Positions 16,768 through 25,646 of a stretch of DNA of 64,000 nucleotides are shown here, piece after piece (the first letter of the stretch is position 1; each line of letters begins with the position of its first letter). This DNA comes from Bacillota bacterium. Lineage in GTDB: Bacteria > Bacillota > Clostridia > Lachnospirales > Lachnospiraceae. Below the pieces are notes generated by a model that made no database searches, was not told the origin of the DNA, and saw only the letters and a program-made list of their open reading frames with translations. A program made the position numbers and the translations under genes. The stretch spans positions 1-64,000 of the forward strand of contig JAEYGZ010000012.1 of the NCBI GenBank assembly GCA_023409535.1, in the 5' to 3' direction.

Positions 16768-17223
16768 TTACTTATTCATCATTGCTTTAATATTCTGCTC
16801 TTCCTCAGATAGAATTCCGTCACAGTTCAGAATAACTACCATGCGGTTATCAATACTTGTAATCTTCTTCATATAAGAAGTATCCTTGCTCTTTACTACT
16901 TCCGGCACTTCAAATATCTGTTCCTCTTCAAACTGAACAATTTCAGACATCTGATCAACCTCATAGGCGATTAAGTTTCCGTTTGAAGTGGTGATGATAA
17001 ATCTGGTGTCATCGTTTGCAGAAACGTCCTCTAAACCGAATTTTCTGCGTAAGCTGTAAACCGGAATGATATCTCCTCTTAATTTGATAACACCTTTGAA
17101 ATTCTTTGAGAATTTCGCAGAAGGCTCTATCGCCATGAAATTCTCGATGGTATTCACATCCATGATATCAAATCCATATTCTTCTTCTCCAACCATGAAA
17201 ACTGCTTGCTTTGTACTTTGCAT
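16768..17223 (-). CDS. cheW: CheW-domain chemotaxis protein
   Basis: 151-residue stand-alone CheW domain: an adaptor linking chemoreceptors to the CheA kinase at the membrane. The two-barrel CheW fold is indicated by VFMVGEEEYGFDIMDVNTIE at the start and KGVIKLRGDIIPVYSLRRKFG near residues 44-64. It follows prfB by only 12 bases, so it is likely co-transcribed with it. The flagellar genes at 28015-34715 support a motile host. Which receptor system it serves cannot be seen. Confidence 0.9.
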   Translation of the reverse strand: MQSTKQAVFMVGEEEYGFDIMDVNTIENFMAIEPSAKFSKNFKGVIKLRGDIIPVYSLRRKFGLEDVSANDDTRFIITTSNGNLIAYEVDQMSEIVQFEEEQIFEVPEVVKSKDTSYMKKITSIDNRMVVILNCDGILSEEEQNIKAMMNK

Positions 17224-17234
17224 AGGTATCCTCC

Positions 17235-18363
17235 TTATTCGGAATCTTGGTTACTGTTACTTTGTGCATTCCATTTTAAATAAGCGTTGATAAACGGATC
17301 CAGATTGCCATCCAGAACGCTGATTGCATTACCTACTTCTTCATTGGTACGGTGATCCTTCACCAGGGTGTATGGCTGCATTACGTAAGAGCGTATCTGG
17401 CTGCCCCAGGCAATATCCTTAATCTCTCCGCGTATGCCTGAGATTTTCTCCAAATTCTCCTGCTGCTTTAGCAGATACAGCTTTGCCTTCAGCATCTTCA
17501 TCGCTTTATCCTTATTCTGAAGCTGTGACCGCTCATTCTGACATTGAACCACGATATTTGTGGGAAGATGGGTAATTCGGATCGCCGAGGAGGTCTTATT
17601 GACATGCTGACCGCCCGCTCCGCTGGAACGGTAGGTATCGATTCGAATATCCTCATCATTAATCTCAATTCCCATATCTTCTTCAATATCCGGCATAACA
17701 TCGCAGGATACGAAGGAAGTCTGCCGTTTTCCGGCAGCATTGAACGGAGAAATACGCACCAAACGATGCACCCCTCGCTCTGACTTTAAGTAACCGAACG
17801 CATTGTCACCATTGATTTGCAGAGTAACGGATTTTATACCCGCTTCTTCCCCCTCCAGGAAGTCAATTACCTCAGTGGAAAAGCCCTTCTTATCCGCCCA
17901 TCTCTGATACATACGAAACAGCATGCTGGCCCAATCACAGCTTTCGGTACCGCCGGCACCTGCATGAAGCGTAATAATCGCATTGTACTTATCATATTCC
18001 CCGGATAATAAGGTGCTGAGCTTAAGCTCCTCCAAATCCTGAATAAAAAGCTCGAGTGCCTCTTTAATCTCAGGTATCAGGCTCTCATCATTCTCCTCAT
18101 AGCCCATCTGAAGCAGCGTCTGAACATCCTCATATCTTGTTTTCAGATGCTGATAATCATCGATTACATCCTTCAGATTCTTCAATTCCTTCATGTAGTC
18201 CTGTGCTTTATCGGTATTATCCCAAAAGCCGGACTCTTCCATGGTTTGTTCAATTTCATTGATCCTCAGCTTTTTATTAGCCAGGTCAAAGTGAATCCCC
18301 CACTTCAATTAATGGCTTTTCATAAGTACTTAATGTATATTTATACTGATCTAACTCAACCAC
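17235..18363 (-). CDS. prfB: Peptide chain release factor 2 (programmed +1 frameshift)
   Basis: Recognises UAA and UGA stop codons and triggers peptide release. The main frame ends at 17235 and contains the catalytic GGQ in SSGAGGQHVNK. The true start is upstream in another frame: GTG at 18361-18363 after AGAGGTG, then 25 codons to CTT TGA C at 18286-18291. There a +1 shift on CTT joins the main frame (DLANKKLRINE). A GTGGGGGA Shine-Dalgarno-like stretch just before the slip site fits the known autoregulatory mechanism: low RF2 favours shifting. A single-frame reading from TTG 18308 would lose the N-terminus. Confidence 0.95.
18286..18291 (-). other. prfB frameshift site CTTTGA
   Basis: In-frame UGA directly after CTT at codon 26, followed by C. 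This is the classic RF2 recoding site. The G-rich GTGGGGGA lies just before it and would act as the internal Shine-Dalgarno stimulator. Confidence 0.92.
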
Positions 18364-18460
18364 TTAATCACCTCTTTCAGTATTATAATTTAATATTTAT
18401 AAAATCTCAACACTTTTTTTGCATATAAATACACTAATTATTAAAATATTTAGAAACCTA

Positions 18461-18492
18461 CAAGACCCCCGCTTTCAAAGCGAGGGTTCTTG
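18461..18492 (-). terminator. Stem-loop terminator of secA
   Basis: Minus-strand hairpin with arms CAAGAACCCTCGCTT and AAGCGGGGGTCTTG and a very short loop, 40 bases past the secA stop and before the prfB start. T content after it is modest. Confidence 0.7.
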
Positions 18493-18531
18493 TTGTCTTA
18501 TCCTAACCTGCCGTTATTATTCCAGATAAAA

Positions 18532-21105
18532 TTAAATATTTTTACCGCAGCAGTGTTTATATTTTCTTCCGCTTCCGCAAGGGCAGGGATCGTTGGGCTG
18601 AACCTTCTTGGTGGTACGCTTCACCGGTGCGTTAGCAACGCTGTCATCACGGTTGGTTCCCGTAACCTTTGCAACCTGTTCTCTCTCTACCTTCTGTTCA
18701 ATACGGACATGAAGCAATGCTTTAATGGTGTCTTCACGGATCGCACTGATCATATCATCAAACATCTCAAAGCCCTGGAACTTATACTCTACTATCGGCT
18801 GACGCTGACCGTAAGCCTGCAGGCCGATACCCTGGCGTAACTGGTCCATATCATCAATATGATCCATCCATTTATGGTCAATCACGCGAAGAAGAATAAC
18901 ACGTTCAATCTCTCTGATCTGCTCTGTCTCGGGGAATTCCGATTCCTTAGCCTCATAAAGCTTAACCGATTCCTCCTTCAGTGTCTGAAGAAGATCGTCA
19001 CGCTTCATACCTCTCATCTGCTCCTGGGTCAGCCCGATACCGGGAAGAGGAATGATGGGAAGCAGCAGATCACCAAGCTCCTGTAAATTCCATTCCTCAG
19101 GACTCTGATCGTCACTGATGCTGGTGTTGACACAATCCTCAACGGTATCGGTAATCATACGGTAAATGGTATCCCTCATGCTTTCGCCGTCCAGAACACG
19201 CTTACGCTCAGCATAGATAATCTCTCTTTGTTCGTTATTTACCTGATCATATTCCAGCAAATTCTTACGGATACCATAATTGTTATTCTCAATTCTCTTC
19301 TGTGCTCTTTCAATTGCATTGGAAAGCATCTTATGCTCAATCTGCTCTCCTTCCGGCATTCCCAGGGAATTAAAGATTCCCATCAGACGCTCGGAACCGA
19401 AGAGACGCATCAGATCATCCTCCAGAGAGATAAAGAACTTGGATTCACCCGGATCTCCCTGTCTGCCGGCACGTCCGCGCAGCTGGTTATCAATACGTCT
19501 CGCTTCATGACGCTCCGTACCGATGATCTTTAATCCGCCAACTTCTTTTACTCCCTCTCCAAGCTTAATATCAGTACCACGGCCGGCCATGTTGGTTGCG
19601 ATGGTCACCGCGCCGTACTGACCTGCATCCGCTACGATCTCTGCTTCCAGCTCATGGAACTTTGCATTCAGTACCTTATGAGGAATATTGTATTTCTTAA
19701 GAATTGCGCTGATTTCCTCGGATGCCTCAATAGTAATGGTACCAACCAGTACCGGCTGTCCCTTCTTATGGCATTCCATGATCTCCTGAATGATAGCCTT
19801 CAGCTTTTCTCCTCTTGTTTTATATACCGCATCCTGACGGTCGACACGGGCAACCGGCAGATTGGTGGGAACCTCGATAACATCCATTCCATAGATCTCT
19901 CTGAATTCCTTCTCTTCTGTCAGCGCCGTACCTGTCATACCGCATTTTTTTGTATACTTATTAAAGAAGTTCTGGAAGGTAATGGTAGCAAGGGTCTTGC
20001 TTTCCCGCTTAACCTTAACATTTTCCTTTGCCTCAATCGCCTGATGCAGACCGTCGCTGTAGCGTCTGCCGGGCATAATACGGCCGGTAAATTCGTCTAC
20101 AATCAGAACCTCGTCCTCTTTCACCACATAATCCTTATCACGGAACATCAGATTGTGGGCACGGAGTGCAAGAATGATGTTATGCTGGATCTCCAGGTTC
20201 TCGGGATCAGCCAGGTTCTCAAGGTTGAAGAAACGCTCTACCTTCTTCACACCTTCATCGGTCAGATGGACATTTTTCTCCTTCTCATTAACAATAAAGT
20301 CTCCTGACTCTTCAATCTCTTCCTTCATTATGGCAGCCATTTTGGTTAGCTCGCCGCTTTCCTTACCGCGAACCAACTGCCTTGCAAGAATATCACACAC
20401 ACGGTAGAGCTCTGTGGATTTACCGCTTTGACCGGAAATGATAAGGGGAGTTCTTGCCTCGTCAATTAAAACAGAGTCAACCTCATCGATAATCGCGTAA
20501 TGCAGATCTCGCTGCACCAACTGTTCCTTATAGATCACCATGTTATCTCTCAGGTAATCAAAACCTAATTCATTGTTTGTCGCATAGGTAATATCACAAT
20601 CATAAGCCTCGCGACGCTCGTCCTTCTCCATGCTGTTAAGAATTACTCCGACCGTCAATCCGAGGAATTCATGAATCCGTCCCATCCATTCAGAGTCACG
20701 CTTCGCCAGATAGTCATTGACAGTTACAACATGAACTCCCTTGCCCTCCAGTGCATTCAAATACGCCGGCAGGGTAGAGGTTAAGGTCTTACCTTCACCG
20801 GTACGCATCTCTGTAATACGACCCTGATGTAAAATAACACCGCCTATCAGCTGTACACGGAAATGTCTTTGCCCAATCGCTCTCTTTGCAGCCTCTCTTA
20901 CCGTTGCATAAGCTTCAGGCAATATATCGTCGAGGGTTTCCCCATTCTTTAGTCTATTCTTGAATTCTATCGTCTTTGCCTTTAATTCATCATCCGATAA
21001 TTTAACATATTCCGGCTCCAAAGCCTCGATGCGATCTACAATTGGTAATACACGCTTAACTTCGCGTTCACTATGAGTGCCAAATACTTTTTCTATTAAT
21101 CCCAT
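18532..21105 (-). CDS. secA: Preprotein translocase ATPase SecA
   Basis: Motor that drives preproteins through SecYEG. It has 857 residues. Nucleotide-binding domain 1 holds Walker A MRTGEGKT near residues 99-106 and the DEAD-like box IIDEVDSVLIDEA near 206-218. The preprotein cross-linking domain, domain 2 (ATNMAGRGTDIKL, QLRGRAGRQGDPG) and the helical scaffold follow. It ends in a zinc-binding CPCGSGRKYKHCC tail. Start ATG 21105. It has its own promoter (21162-21190) and terminator. Confidence 0.98.
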   Translation of the reverse strand: MGLIEKVFGTHSEREVKRVLPIVDRIEALEPEYVKLSDDELKAKTIEFKNRLKNGETLDDILPEAYATVREAAKRAIGQRHFRVQLIGGVILHQGRITEMRTGEGKTLTSTLPAYLNALEGKGVHVVTVNDYLAKRDSEWMGRIHEFLGLTVGVILNSMEKDERREAYDCDITYATNNELGFDYLRDNMVIYKEQLVQRDLHYAIIDEVDSVLIDEARTPLIISGQSGKSTELYRVCDILARQLVRGKESGELTKMAAIMKEEIEESGDFIVNEKEKNVHLTDEGVKKVERFFNLENLADPENLEIQHNIILALRAHNLMFRDKDYVVKEDEVLIVDEFTGRIMPGRRYSDGLHQAIEAKENVKVKRESKTLATITFQNFFNKYTKKCGMTGTALTEEKEFREIYGMDVIEVPTNLPVARVDRQDAVYKTRGEKLKAIIQEIMECHKKGQPVLVGTITIEASEEISAILKKYNIPHKVLNAKFHELEAEIVADAGQYGAVTIATNMAGRGTDIKLGEGVKEVGGLKIIGTERHEARRIDNQLRGRAGRQGDPGESKFFISLEDDLMRLFGSERLMGIFNSLGMPEGEQIEHKMLSNAIERAQKRIENNNYGIRKNLLEYDQVNNEQREIIYAERKRVLDGESMRDTIYRMITDTVEDCVNTSISDDQSPEEWNLQELGDLLLPIIPLPGIGLTQEQMRGMKRDDLLQTLKEESVKLYEAKESEFPETEQIREIERVILLRVIDHKWMDHIDDMDQLRQGIGLQAYGQRQPIVEYKFQGFEMFDDMISAIREDTIKALLHVRIEQKVEREQVAKVTGTNRDDSVANAPVKRTTKKVQPNDPCPCGSGRKYKHCCGKNI

Positions 21106-21161
21106 TTACTGTTCACTCCTGTATATTTACGTATTGTTTCCCACCAAATTGTTCAACTTGT

Positions 21162-21190
21162 ATTGTAACATTTACCCGGTTACTATTCAA
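21162..21190 (-). promoter_or_regulatory. Promoter of secA
   Basis: Minus strand: -35 TTGAAT (21185-21190), 17-base spacer, -10 TACAAT (21162-21167), about 50 bases before the secA ATG. Confidence 0.65.
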
Positions 21191-21255
21191 CAAATTTTTA
21201 CGGCCCGCGAAATAATGCAACATTTTAAAGGATAAACTTCCCTGCAAATGAAGAA

Positions 21256-21285
21256 GCTGGCCCCCGTGCAAGCACGAAAGCCAGC
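21256..21285 (-). terminator. Stem-loop terminator of hpf
   Basis: Minus-strand arms GCTGGCTTTCGTGC and GCACGGGGGCCAGC (with internal mismatches) followed by TTCTTCATTTG, 20 bases past the hpf stop. Confidence 0.65.
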
Positions 21286-21306
21286 CCATAACATTCATTT
21301 AACTGC

Positions 21307-21834
21307 TTATATTTCCGGCTCAATCAGGCCATAGGTGTTGCCCTTTCTCTTATAGACCACATTCACTTCGTCGGTTTGAGCATTGCGAAAAACATAGAAA
21401 TTATGTCCTAAGAGCTCCATCTGGACACATGCTTCCTCCGCATCCATAGGCTTAATCGCAAAACGCTTTGTCTTTACTATCTTGATAGAGTCATCCTCGT
21501 AATAATCATCTTCCATAAAAGCCTGATTAAAATTCGAGGATGCCTGTTTGTGATCAATTAATTTATTTTTATATTTTCTCAGCTGACGTTCAATAATTTC
21601 TTCCACAAGATCAATGGATACATACATATCATTGCTAACTTGTTCCGCACGGATAATATTGCCCTTCACCGGTATAGTAATTTCAATTTTCTGCCTTTCT
21701 TTTTCTACGCTGAGTGTTACATGAATTTCAGTGTCAGGAGTAAAGTATCTCTCAAGTTTACCTATCTTCTCATATACAGCCGTTTTCAAGCCTTCTGTTA
21801 CATCAATGTTTTTACCGCTGATAATATAACGCAT
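21307..21834 (-). CDS. hpf: Ribosome hibernation promoting factor, long form
   Basis: Binds the 30S subunit and promotes 100S dimers in stationary phase. About 175 residues from ATG 21834, chosen because AAGGAG lies 9 bases upstream; a TTG three codons earlier is also open. The N-terminal HPF/YfiA domain (MRYIISGKNIDVTEGLKTAV to about residue 100) is joined by a linker to the C-terminal dimerisation domain (AEEACVQMELLGHNFYVFRN), the hallmark of the long form. The promoter at 21890-21918 precedes it. Confidence 0.95.
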   Translation of the reverse strand: MRYIISGKNIDVTEGLKTAVYEKIGKLERYFTPDTEIHVTLSVEKERQKIEITIPVKGNIIRAEQVSNDMYVSIDLVEEIIERQLRKYKNKLIDHKQASSNFNQAFMEDDYYEDDSIKIVKTKRFAIKPMDAEEACVQMELLGHNFYVFRNAQTDEVNVVYKRKGNTYGLIEPEI

Positions 21835-21889
21835 AATGCCCAACTCCTTTTTACTTAATTGTTCGCATTAACACTTCTATGCTGATTTC

Positions 21890-21918
21890 ATTATAGCACA
21901 CGGCATGGTAAGTGACAA
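21890..21918 (-). promoter_or_regulatory. Promoter of hpf
   Basis: Minus strand: -35 TTGTCA (21913-21918), 17-base spacer, -10 TATAAT (21890-21895), about 55 bases before the hpf start. Confidence 0.75.
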
Positions 21919-22122
21919 GCTACATTAATTATGAATGGCTGATGCTTATATTATACCTATATTATTCGAGGAAAACCTAAAAACTTTATTAATTGTCCGA
22001 CAACTGTAAAGTCAAGTATCAAAATGGATCTTTGACCTCGTTTTCAACGATTTATCATAAGTTACAAAACGCACTTTCGTTATTGACACTCTTTCCTGCG
22101 TGCGACACGAGTAGTTCAAAAA

Positions 22123-22193
22123 TGTGGATAATGTGGATAAATCGGTGTATAACTTGCAATTATTTAAAAATAAGCGTTCCGGCCTGTGGATAA
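22123..22193 (+). promoter_or_regulatory. Cluster of three perfect DnaA boxes
   Basis: TGTGGATAA, the complement of the consensus DnaA box TTATCCACA, occurs at 22123-22131, 22132-22140 and 22185-22193. All three have the same orientation; the first two abut head to tail. The surrounding gap 21919-22359 is AT-rich and holds no gene I can support. No dnaA, dnaN or rpmH is near, so this is not an obvious origin. A DnaA-titrating or regulatory cluster is possible. Confidence 0.6.
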
Positions 22194-22359
22194 CTTTCTG
22201 ATAAATTGATCAACACCCGCCGGAGATACCCATATATTTCCATTATAAAATACTACTTTGTGCAATATGTACATGCTTTCCTTTGTCAATAGGTATTAAT
22301 GATAATTTTTATAAAGGTCTAATAAAGGAAATAGGATAATAAATTTATCCAATTTTGTA

Positions 22360-22743
22360 CTATTTAGGAAATTGAGAAGATTTTTTCGTCAGTTCACTTT
22401 CATACTTATCCACTTTATCTGCCAGAAATGGTGCAAGCCCTACGAATTCCGCGCCGTAGACTTTCTGGTTGTTCCCGGAGAAATGAGCACGTATAATTTG
22501 TATCACCACAAAGAAAAAATCATTATCCCCCAGGTTAATCCGCCCGCGAAAATAATATCCCAAAGGCAGGCTCGCCTCACTGATAAACCCGATACCGCTC
22601 CTCGAAATATCAAATACCATAACGGATGCGTTCAAATTCCTAATTACAATATGGTCCTGTTTGAATACCTCATCCACTTCCAGCTGCAGCTCAATGGGAA
22701 GTCTTTTATACCTTCTTCTGTCTTTTGCTTCATTTTCTTGCAT
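22360..22743 (-). CDS. PilZ domain protein, predicted c-di-GMP effector
   Basis: 127-residue single-domain protein. The N-terminal DRRRYKRLPI carries the RxxxR motif, and DISRSGIGF near residues 65-73 carries the D/NxSxxG motif. Together these are the c-di-GMP binding signature of PilZ. The strand-rich middle and C-terminal helix fit the fold. Start ATG 22743 follows AAGGAGCGGAGCC. It lies upstream of hpf but separated by the DnaA-box region, so co-transcription is doubtful. In a motile host a role in motility or envelope control is plausible; the target is unknown. Confidence 0.85.
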   Translation of the reverse strand: MQENEAKDRRRYKRLPIELQLEVDEVFKQDHIVIRNLNASVMVFDISRSGIGFISEASLPLGYYFRGRINLGDNDFFFVVIQIIRAHFSGNNQKVYGAEFVGLAPFLADKVDKYESELTKKSSQFPK

Positions 22744-22862
22744 GGCTCCGCTCCTTGTCTTTTGTTGTTACCGTTAAATTCATATTAACATTTATTTCCA
22801 TATTAATCAACAATTTTTTTCTCCATTCTTTGCCTTAAAATTGCATCCATACCGGTGACAGT

Positions 22863-22891
22863 AAAAACAGGACCCTGTATACAGGGTCCTG
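22863..22891 (-). terminator. Strong terminator of the NlpC/P60 gene
   Basis: Minus-strand perfect palindrome CAGGACCCTGTATACAGGGT-CCTG at 22868-22891 followed by TTTTT (22863-22867). Confidence 0.9.
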
Positions 22892-22897
22892 TTACCA

Positions 22898-22918
22898 GCG
22901 TGCCCCCTTGGGCACACG
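22898..22918 (-). terminator. Second hairpin in tandem before the terminator
   Basis: GTGTGCCC/GGGCACGC stem with a 4-base loop directly after the NlpC/P60 stop codon and 7 bases before the T-tailed hairpin, making a double terminator. Confidence 0.65.
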
Positions 22919-22921
22919 TTC

Positions 22922-24163
22922 TTAATATACAACTCTTCTTACACGATAAATATCTCTATACTTCACATTAGAGCGAATAATACCCTGACGGGAGTTTGCC
23001 GCATGGACAATCATTCCGTTACCGATATACATTGCTACATGATTAACGACTCCGCTGCTGTTAGTATAAAACACCAAATCACCCGGCAGCATATCGGATT
23101 CGCTTACCTGCTTGCCTGCTCCGGCAGCCTGGTCCCTGGAGGTTCTGGGAATACTGTAACCAAAGTCACCATATACAGCCTGTACAAAACCGGAACAGTC
23201 CGCTCCGTTTGTTAAGCTTTCTCCCCCCCACACATAACGGTTGCCAACGAATTTTTGAGCATAGGTAATAATTTCGCTGCGCAGTCCGGATAAGGAGGAG
23301 CTGGAACCGGAAGAGCCTGACGAAGAATTATCCTTGGAGGAACCGGAATTATTTTTTGATTCCTGTGCCTTCTTCGCATCTTCTTTTCTCTTTGCTTCCT
23401 CTGCAGCAAGCTTTGCCTTACGTTCTGCCTCAGCCCGCTCCGCTTCCTGCTGTTCGCGAATTCTTTTCTGTTCTTCAGCGATTGATATCGCAAATTTAAA
23501 TTCTACTTTTAAATTTACATAATCAGCAGAAACAAAACCGGTAAAATCTTTACCTGTGTCTTCATCGGTACCCAAGATCAACTCAACCCAATCACCGTGA
23601 TTTTTTACCACCGGATAAGTCTCGCCGCCCGGAATTAGCGTAAGGATCTTCGAATTAACATCCATCTTCTCTCTAACCCTAAGAGTCTGTGTATTTACAG
23701 TGGCATACTGTGATGCGTATTCATCCACCATGGCTTCGGCATCTTTACCGATCGCCAGAAAATCCTCTGCTATGTATCCCTTAACGTCACCTGATTCAAT
23801 CTTTACCCAGCCGCCGTCAAGACGCTCAAGTATATCTGCCGCACAACCGCGATACAGCTTACCGACTACCTCACTGTCCGTCGTAGGGCTCTTTCTGACA
23901 TTCACATAATTGTCTGCTTTGGAAACACCCAGATTGGCATAGGGTGATATAATCTCAGTCTTTAATATATTAATCAGTTTTGCGTCGGCCTCTGCCTTGT
24001 CTCCGGCAACTGACGAATAATAATTATCCAACAAATAAGCAAAACCAGCTACTCCCTGCTCCGTCTGAATGGTATCAGCCTTTGCAGTTGCTGCTGGTAA
24101 TGCAATATAGAATGTGGCTGAAGCTATCAATAAAGCTGTCTTCATAGCCTTACTTCTTCCCAT
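22922..24163 (-). CDS. Secreted SH3b-NlpC/P60 peptidoglycan hydrolase
   Basis: 413 residues from ATG 24163, chosen because GGGAGG precedes it and the sequence then opens with a signal peptide (KTALLIASATFYIALPAATA). A longer frame begins 15 codons upstream. After about 60 residues come two bacterial SH3 domains (YVNVRKSPTTDSEVVGKLY and TLRVREKMDVNSKILTLI), then an Ala/Glu/Lys coiled coil (AEERKA-type heptads), a Ser/Gly linker, and a C-terminal NlpC/P60 domain. That domain has catalytic Cys in GADCSGFVQAVY and His in VNHVAMYIG. It would cleave stem peptides in the wall, usually gamma-D-Glu-diamino acid bonds. It is monocistronic with its own promoter and double terminator. Confidence 0.92.
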   Translation of the reverse strand: MGRSKAMKTALLIASATFYIALPAATAKADTIQTEQGVAGFAYLLDNYYSSVAGDKAEADAKLINILKTEIISPYANLGVSKADNYVNVRKSPTTDSEVVGKLYRGCAADILERLDGGWVKIESGDVKGYIAEDFLAIGKDAEAMVDEYASQYATVNTQTLRVREKMDVNSKILTLIPGGETYPVVKNHGDWVELILGTDEDTGKDFTGFVSADYVNLKVEFKFAISIAEEQKRIREQQEAERAEAERKAKLAAEEAKRKEDAKKAQESKNNSGSSKDNSSSGSSGSSSSLSGLRSEIITYAQKFVGNRYVWGGESLTNGADCSGFVQAVYGDFGYSIPRTSRDQAAGAGKQVSESDMLPGDLVFYTNSSGVVNHVAMYIGNGMIVHAANSRQGIIRSNVKYRDIYRVRRVVY

Positions 24164-24248
24164 GTATATTACCTCCCATGCTCGCTTTCGCATTCGTACA
24201 CGTTCCAATCGTCAAAATTATTACGAAATTGTTACAATCATTGAGGTA

Positions 24249-24277
24249 ATTATAGCAAAAATGCCACATTGTGTCAA
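24249..24277 (-). promoter_or_regulatory. Promoter of the NlpC/P60 gene
   Basis: Minus strand: -35 TTGACA (24272-24277), 17-base spacer, -10 TATAAT (24249-24254), both perfect. Confidence 0.85.
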
Positions 24278-24371
24278 TAATAATCAAGGTAAAACATTGA
24301 TTATTTTGGCCTAATTTTCAATTAAAAGGTCGTATTCTAAAGTATTTGTAAGAATATTACCATATTTTACC

Positions 24372-25292
24372 TTATTCCAAATTATTGAGATATTTTTCTA
24401 CTGCTGTAATCGCATTTGCTCCGTCGGAGGCTGCGGTAATAATCTGTCTCAATTCCTTGGTACGAATGTCTCCTGCAGCAAAGATACCCGGAACACTGGT
24501 TTCACAGCTTTCGCCCGCCTTAATATAGCCTGCTTCGTCAGTTGCTATAACCTTCTTATAAATATCAGAATTCGGAAGATAACCTACCGCAATGAAAACA
24601 CCGGCCACCTCAAGCGTGGCTGCCTCTCCGGTTTTCACATTCTTAACTTCGATAGAATCCACCTTATCCTCGCCGTTTATCTTTTCAACTGCGCTATCCC
24701 ATAAAATCTTAACATTCTCAAGAGCCATTAACCTTGAAGAAATACTTTTTGATGCACGGAACTGATCTCTTCTGTGAATGACATAAACCTGCTTACAGAT
24801 ACGTGCAAGAAAGATTGCATCCTCGACCGCTACGTCGCCGCCACCGACTACGGCAACGGTTTTATTCTTGAAGAAGGCTCCGTCGCAGGTTGCGCAGTAG
24901 GATACGCCCATACCGGACAGCTTCTCTTCTCCCTCCGCTCCCAGATGGCGCGGTGCCCCTCCTGCTGCTATTACTACCGCCTTTGCATTGAATTTCCTGC
25001 CATCGTCCATGGTAATAGCTTTAATATCGCCCTCCAGACTGAAATCCGTTACTTCACCGTCCACAAATTCAGTATTTAACTTATCCGCATGTTCACGGAA
25101 TTTTGTACTGAGATCAAAACCGCTGATTCCCGGTGTACCGGGATAATTATCAACTTCATAAGTATTTATTATCTGACCACCGCTTAATGCAGCCTTTTCA
25201 ATCACTATAACATTTAATTCGGCTCTCTTGGCATAGATTGCTGCTGCCAGACCCGCCGGTCCGGAACCGATGATAATCACATCATAAATCAT
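24372..25292 (-). CDS. trxB: Thioredoxin reductase
   Basis: FAD/NADPH flavoprotein that reduces thioredoxin. It has 306 residues. The FAD-binding GSGPAGLAAAIYAKRA is near residues 9-24, the redox-active CATC near 133-136, the NADPH-binding GGGDVAVEDAIFLA near 150-163 and the C-terminal FAAGDIR motif near 268-274. Low-molecular-weight bacterial type. Start ATG 25292. It appears monocistronic, with a hairpin array (25434-25580) between it and the upstream methyltransferase gene. No thioredoxin gene is in the window. Confidence 0.96.
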   Translation of the reverse strand: MIYDVIIIGSGPAGLAAAIYAKRAELNVIVIEKAALSGGQIINTYEVDNYPGTPGISGFDLSTKFREHADKLNTEFVDGEVTDFSLEGDIKAITMDDGRKFNAKAVVIAAGGAPRHLGAEGEEKLSGMGVSYCATCDGAFFKNKTVAVVGGGDVAVEDAIFLARICKQVYVIHRRDQFRASKSISSRLMALENVKILWDSAVEKINGEDKVDSIEVKNVKTGEAATLEVAGVFIAVGYLPNSDIYKKVIATDEAGYIKAGESCETSVPGIFAAGDIRTKELRQIITAASDGANAITAVEKYLNNLE

Positions 25293-25433
25293 ACTATTCC
25301 TCCTTCAATTATCGTTGGTTGTTCCTACATAATATTACATTTCTATTATATTGTAAAGCCAGGGCTATATCAGTAACAAAATCACTATTAATATCTCGAT
25401 TACACAAACAAGGTATTCATTCCGGTAATACTT

Positions 25434-25580
25434 GATTATCGAAGCATGATTTTGTTCAATATTACATGATTATTCGAATATGATTTCAGTTCCGATCATA
25501 TTCGATAATCGGAATATGAGCATGATTTTAGCTCTGATAATACATGATAATCGGAGCATGATTTTAGCTTCGATTATATC
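25434..25580 (+). repeat. Array of four tandem hairpin units
   Basis: Four imperfect units of about 34-43 bases: 25434-25464, 25465-25500, 25501-25543 and 25544-25580. Each has the plan ATNATCGGAGC - ATGATTTTA loop - GCTCCGATNAT, so each can form its own hairpin. The arms resemble the third hairpin of the element at 629-816 (ATCGGAAC/GTTCCGAT). The array fills most of the gene-free 25293-25612. Unit edges are by eye; there are no unique spacers, so it is not a CRISPR array. Confidence 0.7.
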
Positions 25581-25612
25581 AGCTGCAGCTTATGCGGCCT
25601 GCATCTTAATTA

Positions 25613-25642
25613 TAGGAAAGGCTGTCGCATAAACGACAGCCT
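25613..25642 (-). terminator. Terminator of the methyltransferase gene
   Basis: Minus-strand arms AGGCTGTCG and CGACAGCCT (25619-25642) followed by TTCCTATAATT, directly past the methyltransferase stop. Confidence 0.75.
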
Positions 25643-25646
25643 GTTG

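Noticed and set aside
22123..22193. Chromosomal replication origin
   Set aside because: Only three DnaA boxes, no DNA-unwinding trio array seen, and no dnaA, dnaN, gyrase or rpmH genes nearby.
25434..25580. CRISPR array
   Set aside because: Units are imperfect and palindromic, directly adjacent with no unique spacers, and no cas genes are near.
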